A stretch of 64,000 bases of DNA, from positions 744,001 through 808,000 of the forward strand of contig JACKAJ010000016.1 of assembly GCA_020635135.1 (NCBI GenBank). The letters are read 5' to 3'. Of the stretch, positions 42,293-50,495 are shown in pieces. The DNA is from Halobacteriovoraceae bacterium. GTDB lineage: Bacteria; Bdellovibrionota; Bacteriovoracia; Bacteriovoracales; Bacteriovoracaceae. The notes beneath the pieces are model-generated. The model saw only the letters and a list, made by a program, of their open reading frames with translations, had not been told where the DNA came from and did not search any database. Within the stretch, counting starts at the first letter, position 1; each line of letters opens with the position of its first letter. A program made the translations under genes and the position numbers.

Positions 42293-43278
42293 TAGATTAA
42301 CCCCATTTCTCTGACAGCGTTTCTTTCACCAATCAATTCTTTATGGGTCGTATCAAATTTTTCAGAACCAAACTCATTGTGCTTAATTCCCTCAACAACT
42401 TTCACAACTCCATTTTCTGTTCGGCATGGGAATGAAAAGATTAGTCCTTTTTCTGTTCCGTATTCGCCGTTCGAAGCAAGGCACATGGAATAGGTATTCG
42501 ATCCAGCAGTGTTATTTGTTAGGCGATTAACACCATCGACAACAGCATTGGCTGCTGAAGCCGCTGAGCTCGCTCCTCTTGCTTCAATAATAGCCGCTCC
42601 ACGCTTTTGCACGGTTGTGATGAAATCATTTTTCAACCAGTTTTCATCACCAATAACAGTCGCTGCTGACTTTCCATTTATTTGAGCGTTGTAAAAATCT
42701 GGGTACTGAGTAGCCGAGTGATTACCCCAAATCGTCATGTTCGTTACACTTGTAACATCCACTCCCGCTTTTTTCGCTAACTGAGTGCGCGCACGATTTT
42801 CATCTAACATCGTCATGGCATAAAAGCGATCATCGGGAACATCTTTAGCATTGTTCATCGCAATTAAGCAGTTGGTGTTACATGGATTTCCAACGACAAA
42901 GACGCGGACATCTGAAGCTGCATTATCATTAATGGCCTTTCCTTGTTGAGTGAAGATTCCGCCATTAATCTTTAAAAGATCTGATCGCTCCATACCTGCT
43001 TTACGAGGAACAGATCCGACCAAGAGAGACCAGTTTGCTCCAGTGAAAGCTGTGTTTAAATCTGATGTGCAAACAATATTTTTAAGCAGTGGAAAAGCAC
43101 AGTCATCGAGCTCCATAGCAACACCATTGAGAGCCGGAAGAGCTTGCTCAAGCTCGAGTAATCGCAATTCAACATCAGTGTTAGGACCAAACATTTGCCC
43201 CGACGCTATTCGAAACAAAAGAGCATAACCAATCTGACCTGCTGCACCAGTTATCGTGACAGAAACTTTTTTATTCAT
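42292..43278 (-). CDS. mdh: Malate dehydrogenase
   Basis: The ATG at 43278 has GGAGG upstream; an in-frame start four codons earlier is less likely. 328 residues of the MDH type related to cytosolic and chloroplast enzymes (not the 310-residue E. coli kind). NAD-binding VTITGAAGQIGYALL; substrate Arg in VGSVPRKAGMERSDLL; VVGNPCNTNCLIAM; the Asp of the Asp/His pair lies in the LDENRART region, and the catalytic His in NMTIWGNHSATQYPD. It interconverts malate and oxaloacetate in the TCA cycle. Confidence 0.95.
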   Translation of the reverse strand: MNKKVSVTITGAAGQIGYALLFRIASGQMFGPNTDVELRLLELEQALPALNGVAMELDDCAFPLLKNIVCTSDLNTAFTGANWSLLVGSVPRKAGMERSDLLKINGGIFTQQGKAINDNAASDVRVFVVGNPCNTNCLIAMNNAKDVPDDRFYAMTMLDENRARTQLAKKAGVDVTSVTNMTIWGNHSATQYPDFYNAQINGKSAATVIGDENWLKNDFITTVQKRGAAIIEARGASSAASAANAVVDGVNRLTNNTAGSNTYSMCLASNGEYGTEKGLIFSFPCRTENGVVKVVEGIKHNEFGSEKFDTTHKELIGERNAVREMGLI

Positions 43279-43429
43279 AAAAACCTCCAATTTTAAAAGA
43301 AATGAGAATTTCGTAAAGCGCTATCATTATAGAATTCTTAGAAACCTTTGGCCAAGAGGAATTCACGGGCCATCAAGCTTTCTCTAGGTTGTTTTCATTA
43401 AAGGGTCTATATTGTAAGATGGGCTTACA

Positions 43430-44164
43430 ATGAACGATAACAATCAATCAAACAACAACCAGTCAGATCGTCCCCCTCGGAGATCACGCAACGGTAATCG
43501 CCGCAGAAGAAACTCTCATCGAAGAAAATCAACTGGAGAGGGCCAATCGCAGTCACAAAGCTCTCAGCAGCAAACTTCTAATGACTCAAGGCCAGGCCAG
43601 GGTGGCTCTCGAGGCAGCCGCAAGCAACGCAATAAAAACTACCGGGGCCAGGGAAATCAACGCCATAATAACAAGCAGACGGGAAACAACCCAAGAAGAA
43701 ACACTTCACCAAGATCACCAACTAAAACCCGCCACCATCCTTCAGATGTCGTGAGCATCTATTTGGATTTTATGAGTAGGTATCTCAATGCCCGCAAGGA
43801 ATATTATGGTTCGTACAACGTGGCCAATGAGAGAAAAAGACGCCACCTCTACAATCAATACATTCAATGCTTACAGCAGTTGAGAAACTATGAGACTAAA
43901 CTTCATTCAGAAAAACTAGAAACTCTGCAGGCTCACGTGGACGGCTTCCCCAATGATACAAAATTCTCATCACATCATCCTCAAGATGAGATTGGAAATC
44001 CCGCAGATATTGAAAATGAGCAATTGAGACCACTTCAGTACTTTGAGCTTCTCTCGCAAAAAGAAAGACCACAGTATGAAGAAGACACAGAAGAATCTTC
44101 GGGAAGCATTGATGATTATTATGCCTATAAAGGCATCACACCTCCATCTGAAATCAAACAATAA
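43430..44164 (+). CDS. Protein with long Arg/Asn/Gln-rich disordered N-terminus
   Basis: 244 residues without signal peptide. Residues 1-105 are low complexity, strongly basic and rich in Asn, Gln, Arg, Ser and Gly, including RNGNRRRRNSHRRK and an RGQGNQ stretch, as in RNA-binding tails. Residues 108-175 are helical (VVSIYLDFMSRYLNARKEYY). The end is acidic. No family is known to me. The shape suggests a nucleic-acid binding protein of the cytoplasm (inference). An efficient terminator follows. Confidence 0.8.
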   Translation: MNDNNQSNNNQSDRPPRRSRNGNRRRRNSHRRKSTGEGQSQSQSSQQQTSNDSRPGQGGSRGSRKQRNKNYRGQGNQRHNNKQTGNNPRRNTSPRSPTKTRHHPSDVVSIYLDFMSRYLNARKEYYGSYNVANERKRRHLYNQYIQCLQQLRNYETKLHSEKLETLQAHVDGFPNDTKFSSHHPQDEIGNPADIENEQLRPLQYFELLSQKERPQYEEDTEESSGSIDDYYAYKGITPPSEIKQ

Positions 44165-44196
44165 AAAAAAGCCAGCTTTCAAGCTGGCTTTTTTTT
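44163..44196. terminator. Bidirectional terminator
   Basis: AAGCCAGCTT-TC-AAGCTGGCTT with eight As before the core stem and a run of Ts after. It serves the convergent genes ending at 44164 and 44222. Confidence 0.95.
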
Positions 44197-44221
44197 ATAT
44201 TCAATTTTAAATTTTTATTGA

Positions 44222-44623
44222 TTAGCGAATAAAGTCTGAACTGATTTCAGAACTTTGAGTAGTCGTTGTTGAATTGTAACTAGGAGAATTACTATTCATA
44301 ATATTTGAATAAGTTGTTGTTTCTTCTTTCAAGTGCTCAGTCATTTTTCCATCAAAAGAATCATTGCTTTGAAGATAAGCATCTATTGTATCTTCATAGT
44401 CTCCAATCATCGCTCGTTTAATTTCTTCAGGTGTGATGTGAAGAATATCGCAAACCTTGTTCATCATCTTAAAAGGGATGTTACAGAGAGCTCTTTCGAC
44501 GTTAGAAATAAATTGCCCGTTCTTATAACCTAACAAGTGCGATAAATCTGATTGCGACAATCCTTGTGGATGCGAAAGTCTTTTTCTTTTAATTAAAGCA
44601 GCAATGTTGTTGAACTTTCTCAT
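44222..44623 (-). CDS. XRE-family transcriptional regulator
   Basis: 133 residues. An N-terminal Cro/C1-type helix-turn-helix (about 8-66): LIKRKRLSHPQGLSQSDLSHLLG, then FISNVERALCNIPFKMMNKV. The C-terminal half is polar and Ser/Thr-rich, with no known sensor domain. The gene is divergent from coaD, and the region between them contains repeated TGTAAG words that could be its operator. A good GGGAGAAC site precedes the ATG. Confidence 0.88.
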   Translation of the reverse strand: MRKFNNIAALIKRKRLSHPQGLSQSDLSHLLGYKNGQFISNVERALCNIPFKMMNKVCDILHITPEEIKRAMIGDYEDTIDAYLQSNDSFDGKMTEHLKEETTTYSNIMNSNSPSYNSTTTTQSSEISSDFIR

Positions 44624-44732
44624 TTGTTCTCCCTTTCTTTTGAGACATCATTATGAGTAATAATTTTTAGAAAGTCATCTCTAACAACCATTTTTTATAA
44701 AAAAATTTTTTTGTGAATTGGATGCAATAAAA

Positions 44733-44825
44733 TGTAAGACTTTTTTGATCATGTACTGAGCAATCGTGTCTTGCAATCTTACAATAACGCAATGCTCGTT
44801 ACACTGGTGTAAGTCTTTAGACAAT
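44733..44825. promoter_or_regulatory. Possible operator cluster between the XRE regulator gene and coaD
   Basis: TGTAAGAC (44733-44740), CTTACA (44778-44783, the inverse) and TGTAAGTC (44818-44825) occur in the 229-base gap. Spaced copies of one word next to a regulator gene suggest autoregulation; the words are short and AT-rich, so chance is possible. Confidence 0.3.
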
Positions 44826-44852
44826 TCAATAAACTTCAGAGATACTAAACAA

Positions 44853-45347
44853 ATGAGTACTAAAAGAATTATTGTTTATCCGATTAGCGCCAATCCTCCC
44901 ACCTGGGGACATGCTGACATTATGATGAGAGCAGCCAATAAATTTGATCATCTCTACTGGGTTGCTGCCGAAAACCCTGAAAAAAAAGCTTACTTCACAC
45001 GTGAAGATCGCATCTTCATGATGGAAAAATATGTTTCTTACTACAAACTTAAAAACGTAACTGTTGACGAACATTCAGGAACAATTATTCGTTACGCCGA
45101 AGAACACCAAGCTCAATTTCTCTTGCGGGGATTAAGAAACACCACGGACTTTCAAATGGAATTAGAGTTGGCAGCCGGAAATCGCGGAATCAATAAAGAC
45201 ATTGAGACAATTTGTTTTTTCTCAAAGCCCCACTTTGCCACCATTAGCTCAAGCCTGGTTCGCCAATTGGCCATGCTTGGAGAAGGAATTGACCAGTATG
45301 TGCTTCCTTCTCTCACTGACTTTATCAGTGAAAAAATAAATAGCTAG
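44853..45347 (+). CDS. coaD: Phosphopantetheine adenylyltransferase
   Basis: 164 residues from the ATG at 44853; the frame is open further up, but the family starts here. It makes dephospho-CoA from 4'-phosphopantetheine. The nucleotidyltransferase motif reads NPPTWGHADIM (usually DP.TNGH.DI). FLLRGLRNTTDFQMELELA and the C-terminal ISSSLVRQLA are both diagnostic. The opening IVYPISANPP is unusual (usual YPGSFDPI) but keeps the fold. It is convergent with the methyltransferase gene, with 14 bases between. Confidence 0.92.
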   Translation: MSTKRIIVYPISANPPTWGHADIMMRAANKFDHLYWVAAENPEKKAYFTREDRIFMMEKYVSYYKLKNVTVDEHSGTIIRYAEEHQAQFLLRGLRNTTDFQMELELAAGNRGINKDIETICFFSKPHFATISSSLVRQLAMLGEGIDQYVLPSLTDFISEKINS

Positions 45348-45361
45348 GGCGTGTCCTTATT

Positions 45362-46132
45362 TCAATTCTTTTTAATTTTTGCGAGGTAGAGAGGTCCTAT
45401 TTTCTCTCGATCGGGAAGATAAATTTTTCCAAATTCCGTCAATTCCCCGCGAGAATCTTTAAACTGCTTATTAATTTCAAAGAGATTTTTTCTTTTCTTA
45501 AATAATTTTCTCACAACTTCATCATTTTCAACGGGATTAAGACTGCAAGTCATGTAAATGATCTCACCTCCTGATTTACAAGCTTCAAAAGCTGAAGCGA
45601 GCAGAGACCACTGGAGAGAGGCATTTTTCTTATAAGTGTTTTCTTTCCACCCCTGCTCTTCTTTATGATCGATAACGTGTCTTTCGGATGAGCATGGGGC
45701 ATCGAGGATAACGAGATCGAAACTCTCCTTATTTTTTTGTGAAAGAATAATCCCATCGAGTCCAAGCACATTAATCTTTTCATTCATTTTTTCAGGGAGA
45801 TGATCTTTCAAGTTTTGGAGTAGCCGCATTCGCCTCTTTGTCGAAATTTCATTACAGACAATAGACACATTCGATACAGATAAATTTGAGAGAAGAGAAA
45901 TAATTTTCCCTCCCGGAGCACTACAGAGATCTAAAATTTGAAAATCGTCTCTAACTTCTACTTCTCTCATGGCCAAGACAGAAGCTTCATCAACGAAATA
46001 CTCTCCCGTTAAACTTATATTCACATACTCTTTATCTTTTTGAAGAGCGGTATAGAGGGTGCTCCATCTCTCCGCATAGACTTCTCCAAAGTATTCTTGA
46101 AAATTTTTCTTCACCGTAACGTCCGTTGCCAA
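45362..46132 (-). CDS. RsmB/NSUN-family RNA cytosine-C5 methyltransferase, short form
   Basis: About 256 residues from a TTG (a GTG six codons later is possible). It has the SAM-binding motif ILDLCSAPGGK, the motif IV Cys in LVILDAPCSSERH and the nucleophilic Cys in YMTCSLNPVENDE, so it should form m5C in RNA. It lacks the NusB-like N-terminal domain of RsmB and the PUA domain of RsmF. The N-terminal stretch EYFGEVYAERWSTLYTAL is closer to the lead-in of NSUN4-type enzymes. Its target is probably an rRNA (inference). Confidence 0.87.
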   Translation of the reverse strand: MATDVTVKKNFQEYFGEVYAERWSTLYTALQKDKEYVNISLTGEYFVDEASVLAMREVEVRDDFQILDLCSAPGGKIISLLSNLSVSNVSIVCNEISTKRRMRLLQNLKDHLPEKMNEKINVLGLDGIILSQKNKESFDLVILDAPCSSERHVIDHKEEQGWKENTYKKNASLQWSLLASAFEACKSGGEIIYMTCSLNPVENDEVVRKLFKKRKNLFEINKQFKDSRGELTEFGKIYLPDREKIGPLYLAKIKKN

Positions 46133-46189
46133 TCTTTTGTGGCACTTTCAATTCAATTTCTTAATAATTGATAAAACAAATTCAATATT

Positions 46190-46218
46190 TAGGCATATAT
46201 TACGATAAATACTATAAT
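46190..46218 (+). promoter_or_regulatory. Probable promoter of the Cys-rich lipoprotein gene
   Basis: TAGGCA (46190-46195) and a perfect TATAAT (46213-46218) are spaced 17 bases apart, with the ATG 20 bases after the -10. Confidence 0.5.
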
Positions 46219-46237
46219 ATTAAAAAGCGGTTTTATT

Positions 46238-47521
46238 ATGTTGAAATTTTTATGGTTTTCATTATTTCTGATAGCAACTTTGAGCTGTTACCAACAAGCT
46301 CCAAGTGTCAATCTCTCTGATAAAAAGCCTGAAACGATAAAAACTGAAAAAGACGGTGATCTTGTTCTCAAGGGCGTTTCAATCCTTGAAACAAATTCAG
46401 ACACCAAACTTCCAACCGCAGGTTGCTTACTTCCCTATCCCGATAATATTTTAAGCTATGAGAGACAAGCTCGAATTCCCAGTGAATGCCATTTATGCTG
46501 GAGCCTTGAGCAGTGGAATCAGCTGACTGAAAAAGAACTTAAAGATGTAGAGGACTATCTAACTCGCTATGGTGGCTCTGTTTTTCTCGGAGGATCAATC
46601 GTCGGAGACCAATGCCTACCACTTCACTTGGTTCAATCTCAAAAAAATCTCAAATGTGAACTTGCTGAAAATATCGAACCCATACCAGGAAGATCGGGTT
46701 GTATGCATTGTGAAGCCGATAACTTTGATCCCTTAGCAACTCTTCCGGGTTCTTGTACATGGTCTTATTGTCCCGATCAAAACTATAAGGAATCTAAGAA
46801 CAAAGAAGAGTACACTCTCTATATTACTGAATTAGAGAAACAAAATAATATTGCGATTTCGAGTCACAGTTTCTTAGAAGACGAGAGTAAGTGTGAAGAG
46901 CTCGATAAAAAGCAAGACGACGATTCCAGTGAGATCCCAAAAACTGAAGACAAAAACATTTGTCCAAGAGAAGACGCTCTCAATAAAGGACAAGAGCTTC
47001 CATGCCAGTTCACTTACTGTCCCGATCGAAAATTTAAAGAATTTCAAAATGCGCTTGGAATTTTTGACTTGCAGGCCCTCAACCTCCAAGTCTCAAGCAT
47101 CACAGTCTCGCCTTCCAAAGAGCTGTGCCAAACGACAGCTTTTATTAAAACCGAAAAGAGTAAACCTCTTAACACCGTCAACGACTATGTTTACTTTGTC
47201 ACAAGCCCCGGTCACACCGATGAGACTTGCCCAAATATTATCACTCATCAAGCCTTCGTGCTTGCCAATGATCTCAGCCAAGAAAATAACGAACTCTTTA
47301 TCGTCCAGATTTATTCGATGGATAACCAAGAAATTAAAAATAATCCACTAATTAAAATCTCTGCTGACCACAAGAGCCTGCTCATTAGCGAGTGCTTTAG
47401 TGACGAAAAAATCAAGTACGTGGCCTGTGATAAAAAAGAAAACTGCGACGACTCAAAAATTAACATTGTTCGCGAAATTCCCCTCACTCCTGAATCTGAG
47501 GAAGAGCCTTCCGACTCTTAA
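46238..47521 (+). CDS. Cys-rich lipoprotein with internal repeats
   Basis: 427 residues. The lipoprotein signal MLKFLWFSLFLIATLSC has the lipobox TLSC. The mature part has many paired cysteines, so it is probably disulfide-rich in the periplasm or on the surface. One segment, ADNFDPLATLPGSC, matches the calcium-loop-like unit known from secreted proteins as NYDP.AT.DDGSC. A longer unit occurs twice: SCTWSYCPDQNYKE (about 170) and PCQFTYCPDRKFKE (about 255). The C-terminal part is acidic. No function is known. Confidence 0.82.
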   Translation: MLKFLWFSLFLIATLSCYQQAPSVNLSDKKPETIKTEKDGDLVLKGVSILETNSDTKLPTAGCLLPYPDNILSYERQARIPSECHLCWSLEQWNQLTEKELKDVEDYLTRYGGSVFLGGSIVGDQCLPLHLVQSQKNLKCELAENIEPIPGRSGCMHCEADNFDPLATLPGSCTWSYCPDQNYKESKNKEEYTLYITELEKQNNIAISSHSFLEDESKCEELDKKQDDDSSEIPKTEDKNICPREDALNKGQELPCQFTYCPDRKFKEFQNALGIFDLQALNLQVSSITVSPSKELCQTTAFIKTEKSKPLNTVNDYVYFVTSPGHTDETCPNIITHQAFVLANDLSQENNELFIVQIYSMDNQEIKNNPLIKISADHKSLLISECFSDEKIKYVACDKKENCDDSKINIVREIPLTPESEEEPSDS

Positions 47522-47567
47522 ACCTCACATCTTTCAAAATCGTATCACCAAGAAAACGTATGTAAGC

Positions 47568-47630
47568 GTACGTCCACACTTTTGGGACCGAGTGCAATAA
47601 ATGTTCTGAGTCCCAAAAGTGTGGACGTAC
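47568..47630. repeat. Palindromic repeat element, 21-bp perfect arms
   Basis: The arms 47568-47588 (GTACGTCCACACTTTTGGG...) and 47610-47630 are exact inverse copies around a 21-base loop containing TGCAATAAATG. A diverged, inverted copy lies at 49421-49465. It follows the Cys-rich lipoprotein gene and could act as its terminator, but there is no T-run. Confidence 0.85.
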
Positions 47631-47655
47631 TTAAATTTAATAATCTAGGTGCCTA

Positions 47656-48051
47656 CTAAATTGAATCATTAACTAAACAAGAAATAAACTCTGTCGCACT
47701 TTGGCGATTTATAGAATTTTCTCTTTCTACTTTTTTGTTAGTCTTGACCAATAAAGTTAATTCCTTATATGCCTTACTAGCAACCTGATGAGCAGAGTTT
47801 AAGCAATCAGAATCTCTTTTATCAACCTTTAACTCCACGAGGGATCCTTTACTAAGTCGTTCAATGGCCCCAAGACTACTGTCAATGTAATTAAGATTGA
47901 AGTTTTCAATCTCTCCAACAATGTGGATTTTCCCATCAACAATTCCCGCAGAATAAATCCTGGAAAATGTGGTCAAAACTTTAAATTTCTCAGCAAAAGC
48001 AAGCTGTGTCGAAGCTATTAAGAAAGAAGCAATTATAAGTATTTTTTTCAT
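47656..48051 (-). CDS. Small exported protein of unknown function
   Basis: 131 residues. GGAGG before the ATG; signal peptide MKKILIIASFLIASTQLAFA. The mature part is about 110 residues with two Cys (in DSDCLNSAHQ and EFISCLVND), probably one disulfide. No family is recognised. It is the last of four small minus-strand genes between two copies of a palindromic repeat. Confidence 0.78.
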   Translation of the reverse strand: MKKILIIASFLIASTQLAFAEKFKVLTTFSRIYSAGIVDGKIHIVGEIENFNLNYIDSSLGAIERLSKGSLVELKVDKRDSDCLNSAHQVASKAYKELTLLVKTNKKVERENSINRQSATEFISCLVNDSI

Positions 48052-48111
48052 AAATTTCCTCCGTAAACTAACTAGTTATATTTAAGATGCATAAGATATA
48101 TGGATCTTGTT

Positions 48112-48567
48112 TTATCTTTCTTCTACAAGAGCAATATCAACGCCTACCTTAGTAATCCCTGAATATATTGTACTTAGAGTGAACAAATTTTTGCCAACAT
48201 TGATAAGTGATATCTCATTATTATCATATACCATATCCTCTACGATTCCCATCCAATTGATTCTGATAGATGATTTATAATAACCACCGATAACATCAAC
48301 TTGACATTGTCCAATATTTACTTTGTCCCCATTCGCAAGATCTTTAATCTGAACTCTATCCTTTAATCTGTAAGGCATTTCTTGAACTTCATAGGAAACT
48401 GAAAGGAAGGGTTGAATTCCATTAGAAGATCTATTTTCATGGAAACCTAGGTACAGTTGAGATCCATTTGAGACCAAACCCACTTGGGAAAATTTGTGTG
48501 GATTACACTCAACATCGTGCTTAACATCGTCTATGTTACGACTTAAGATATCTATAGTTGACTTCAC
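48112..48567 (-). CDS. Unrecognised small protein coupled to the upstream exported protein
   Basis: 151 residues with a GTG start that overlaps the stop of the upstream gene (GTGA). It has no signal peptide of its own, which is odd among exported neighbours. The sequence is beta-rich (SQLYLGFHENRSS, VNIGQCQVDVIGGYY) with two Cys. The pair could be one ancestral exported protein split by a frameshift: the upstream 80-residue protein has the signal peptide and this one the rest of a domain. That is inference. Confidence 0.65.
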   Translation of the reverse strand: MKSTIDILSRNIDDVKHDVECNPHKFSQVGLVSNGSQLYLGFHENRSSNGIQPFLSVSYEVQEMPYRLKDRVQIKDLANGDKVNIGQCQVDVIGGYYKSSIRINWMGIVEDMVYDNNEISLINVGKNLFTLSTIYSGITKVGVDIALVEER

Positions 48568-48806
48568 TCTTTCTTTGTTCCATCAATGCATTTAACAAGC
48601 ACGGAGTACTCTACTTTGGAAGATTTTTCCCGCATAATCATTAAATTTGAAAACGAGCAAATTCCATTAGAGCAACTCGTCTGGTGAGTAGACTCTTTTA
48701 AAACTCCATCGAAGGAAGTCAGAGGGCAAATCATAGTCTCACTTGCGATCCCAAAATTGTTAAATGCAAAGAATAAAAAAATTAATAGAAATTTTGCAGT
48801 ATTCAT
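48564..48806 (-). CDS. Small exported Cys-containing protein
   Basis: 80 residues: signal peptide MNTAKFLLIFLFFAFNNFGIA, then a short mature part with four Cys (MICPL, TSCSNGICSF, VKCIDG). It ends in the overlap with the 151-residue gene, which lacks a signal peptide, so a frameshifted single gene is possible. Confidence 0.65.
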   Translation of the reverse strand: MNTAKFLLIFLFFAFNNFGIASETMICPLTSFDGVLKESTHQTSCSNGICSFSNLMIMREKSSKVEYSVLVKCIDGTKKE

Positions 48807-48844
48807 AATTTATTACCTTTCCATGGAAATTAACATTAAAGTAC

Positions 48845-49318
48845 CTAGAAACAATCATCCTCTCTTATAACTGTAACAGCCTCTTGATCAACAATATTTG
48901 GACTTTCAAGAGTTCCTATATTTACTCGCTCAGAATATATTTGATATTCAATATACTCAACTTTATCAACTCGTGTCATTTTACGGTTCGTGTGGATTTT
49001 AAAATCAACAATATTTACACCGAAAGAATCAACACCTTTTGCTCTTAAAACAAAAAGAGGGGTTTCGCTATCTAGCTTATAAAGTTCAGTTGTTCCTCCA
49101 TCTTGGTCAAGCTTTCCGGCCAAGAAATAATCAACAAAGTACCATTTGTTTCCACTATCACATTCAGTAAGATTCTGGAATTTTAAATCTAAAGCAATCG
49201 CTTCGAAATAAAAGGATTTTTCAGCCTCAGGAACTAGATTTTTAGAAGTGTAGTCAGGCAGTCTTTGACCGTAAGAATTGAATATTGTCATTGATAATAA
49301 AATAATAAATTTTCTCAT
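48845..49318 (-). CDS. Small exported protein of unknown function
   Basis: 157 residues: signal peptide MRKFIILLSMTIFNSYG, then a beta-rich mature domain with Cys in LTECDSGNKW and at the very C-terminus (EDDCF). It is first of the four-gene run; its promoter should be in 49319-49500. No family is recognised. Confidence 0.75.
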   Translation of the reverse strand: MRKFIILLSMTIFNSYGQRLPDYTSKNLVPEAEKSFYFEAIALDLKFQNLTECDSGNKWYFVDYFLAGKLDQDGGTTELYKLDSETPLFVLRAKGVDSFGVNIVDFKIHTNRKMTRVDKVEYIEYQIYSERVNIGTLESPNIVDQEAVTVIREDDCF

Positions 49319-49420
49319 AGTTACTCCTCTATATTTTTAGTTAATTGAAAAAAATTTTTATTCGCGAATGATGATAGCCTGATAAAACCGTAGTACACAA
49401 CAGTTTTTTAGCGAGCTAGG

Positions 49421-49465
49421 CACGTCCACACTTCTGCAACACATGATGTTTATTGCGATCAGTCC
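49421..49465. repeat. Diverged inverted copy of the 47.6-kb palindromic element
   Basis: Aligned without gaps to the reverse complement of 47586-47630, 33 of 45 bases match, including ACGTCCACACTT and TTTATTGC at identical spacing and a final GTCCC. The second arm has decayed, so it no longer forms a perfect hairpin. Confidence 0.65.
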
Positions 49466-49508
49466 CTTGAAATCGCGGGTGTTGGTACTCGTTACTACGG
49501 CAATGGTT

Positions 49509-49614
49509 CAAATTTAAGATAGATTCAAGGAGTCTAGAGCGAAAAGGCGAGGCGTGGTTCCCCCACGTCGCAGCCTTTGAGACTCGCAGACGACGAAGAA
49601 GATACTTAAATTTG
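49509..49614. ncRNA. Structured element, candidate RNA or repeat
   Basis: Nested inverted repeats: outer stem CAAATTTAAG (49509-49518) with CTTAAATTTG (49605-49614); GAGTCT (49530-49535) with AGACTC (49580-49585); and an inner stem 49543-49557 with 49563-49578 (AAAGGC/GCCTTT plus CGTGG/CCACG, one bulge and one mismatch), loop TTCCC. It is GC-rich against its surroundings. It ends 15 bases past the stop of the minus-strand barrel gene, so it may be that gene's 3' structure, a small RNA, or a mobile repeat. Confidence 0.45.
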
Positions 49615-49628
49615 GAATATTGCCCCGT

Positions 49629-50495
49629 TTAGAAGTACATTCCAAGCCCAGCCCCCATTCGAGAATGCGTTTGCGATCCGATCGAATCATTACCAACATT
49701 AGGATACGCAATATAAAAGAAATTCAAATAAAGATTTTGAGTTATAAAATATTCACCACCAAGACCAAAATTAAAAGTGATCCCACTTTCGGAAGCCGTC
49801 GTACTCGCTTCCTCCGTCCCTCCAGAGAGAATTTCTTCGGCGTCAATCATCCAATAGCTCAATCCAAATTTCCCCATAAGGTTAAAGGATTTATTGAGCC
49901 AATACATAAACTTCCCATTGATATCGAGAGTGCTGAATTGCAAAGTTGTGGTGACTTTTGTGAGGACAGTTGAAGGTGTTGTCGTGATATTCGTTTCAAT
50001 AACTTCTTCACCGAGCACAGTATAAAAAGCTTCAACGGCAATGAATTGATTGAGGAGATAACCACCACCAAGTGAAAAACCAAACGAAGAATCATCAATA
50101 GAAACGCTGTCGACAGTCACGGCAGTCGCTGAAGTCGCAGCTAAAATTGCTGCTTCAACATCTGAGGCGATTTCACTGTCCGAAGCTGCTCCATGACTGG
50201 TATTGGCTACATTGAATTCAGCATAAAAACCTGAGCGATTTATTTTTTCTTTTTTAGTTTTTTTTCTACGGCTACTTGATGTTCTCTTATATTTTTTCTT
50301 CTTTTTCTTTTTTCGGCGCTTTTTTCTGGTTGCAGCTAATAAAGAATCTTGCTGATCAGCGTGGATATTCTGGACAGATTCTTTAATCATATTTTGAACT
50401 GCAGAGTTAAAATCCTGTTGTTTTTCAGCTGAGACATCAGCCAGTGCAGAAAGACCAAGGGAAAAGGTCAGGATAGTGGTCAGAAAGAAGTTCAT
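49629..50495 (-). CDS. Outer-membrane beta-barrel protein with a polybasic periplasmic stretch
   Basis: 288 residues. Signal peptide MNFFLTTILTFSLGLSALA, then a helix (about 22-50), then a run of 30 residues that is nearly all Lys/Arg/Ser (RKKRRKKKKKKKYKR onward, about 57-87), then an OmpW/OmpA-like barrel of eight strands (SGFYAEFNVAN, FGFSLGGGYLLNQFIAVEAF, ...RMGAGLGMYF) ending in Phe. The basic run is very unusual for an exported protein and could bind LPS phosphates, DNA or teichoic-like polymers. No family beyond the barrel is recognised. Confidence 0.85.
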   Translation of the reverse strand: MNFFLTTILTFSLGLSALADVSAEKQQDFNSAVQNMIKESVQNIHADQQDSLLAATRKKRRKKKKKKKYKRTSSSRRKKTKKEKINRSGFYAEFNVANTSHGAASDSEIASDVEAAILAATSATAVTVDSVSIDDSSFGFSLGGGYLLNQFIAVEAFYTVLGEEVIETNITTTPSTVLTKVTTTLQFSTLDINGKFMYWLNKSFNLMGKFGLSYWMIDAEEILSGGTEEASTTASESGITFNFGLGGEYFITQNLYLNFFYIAYPNVGNDSIGSQTHSRMGAGLGMYF

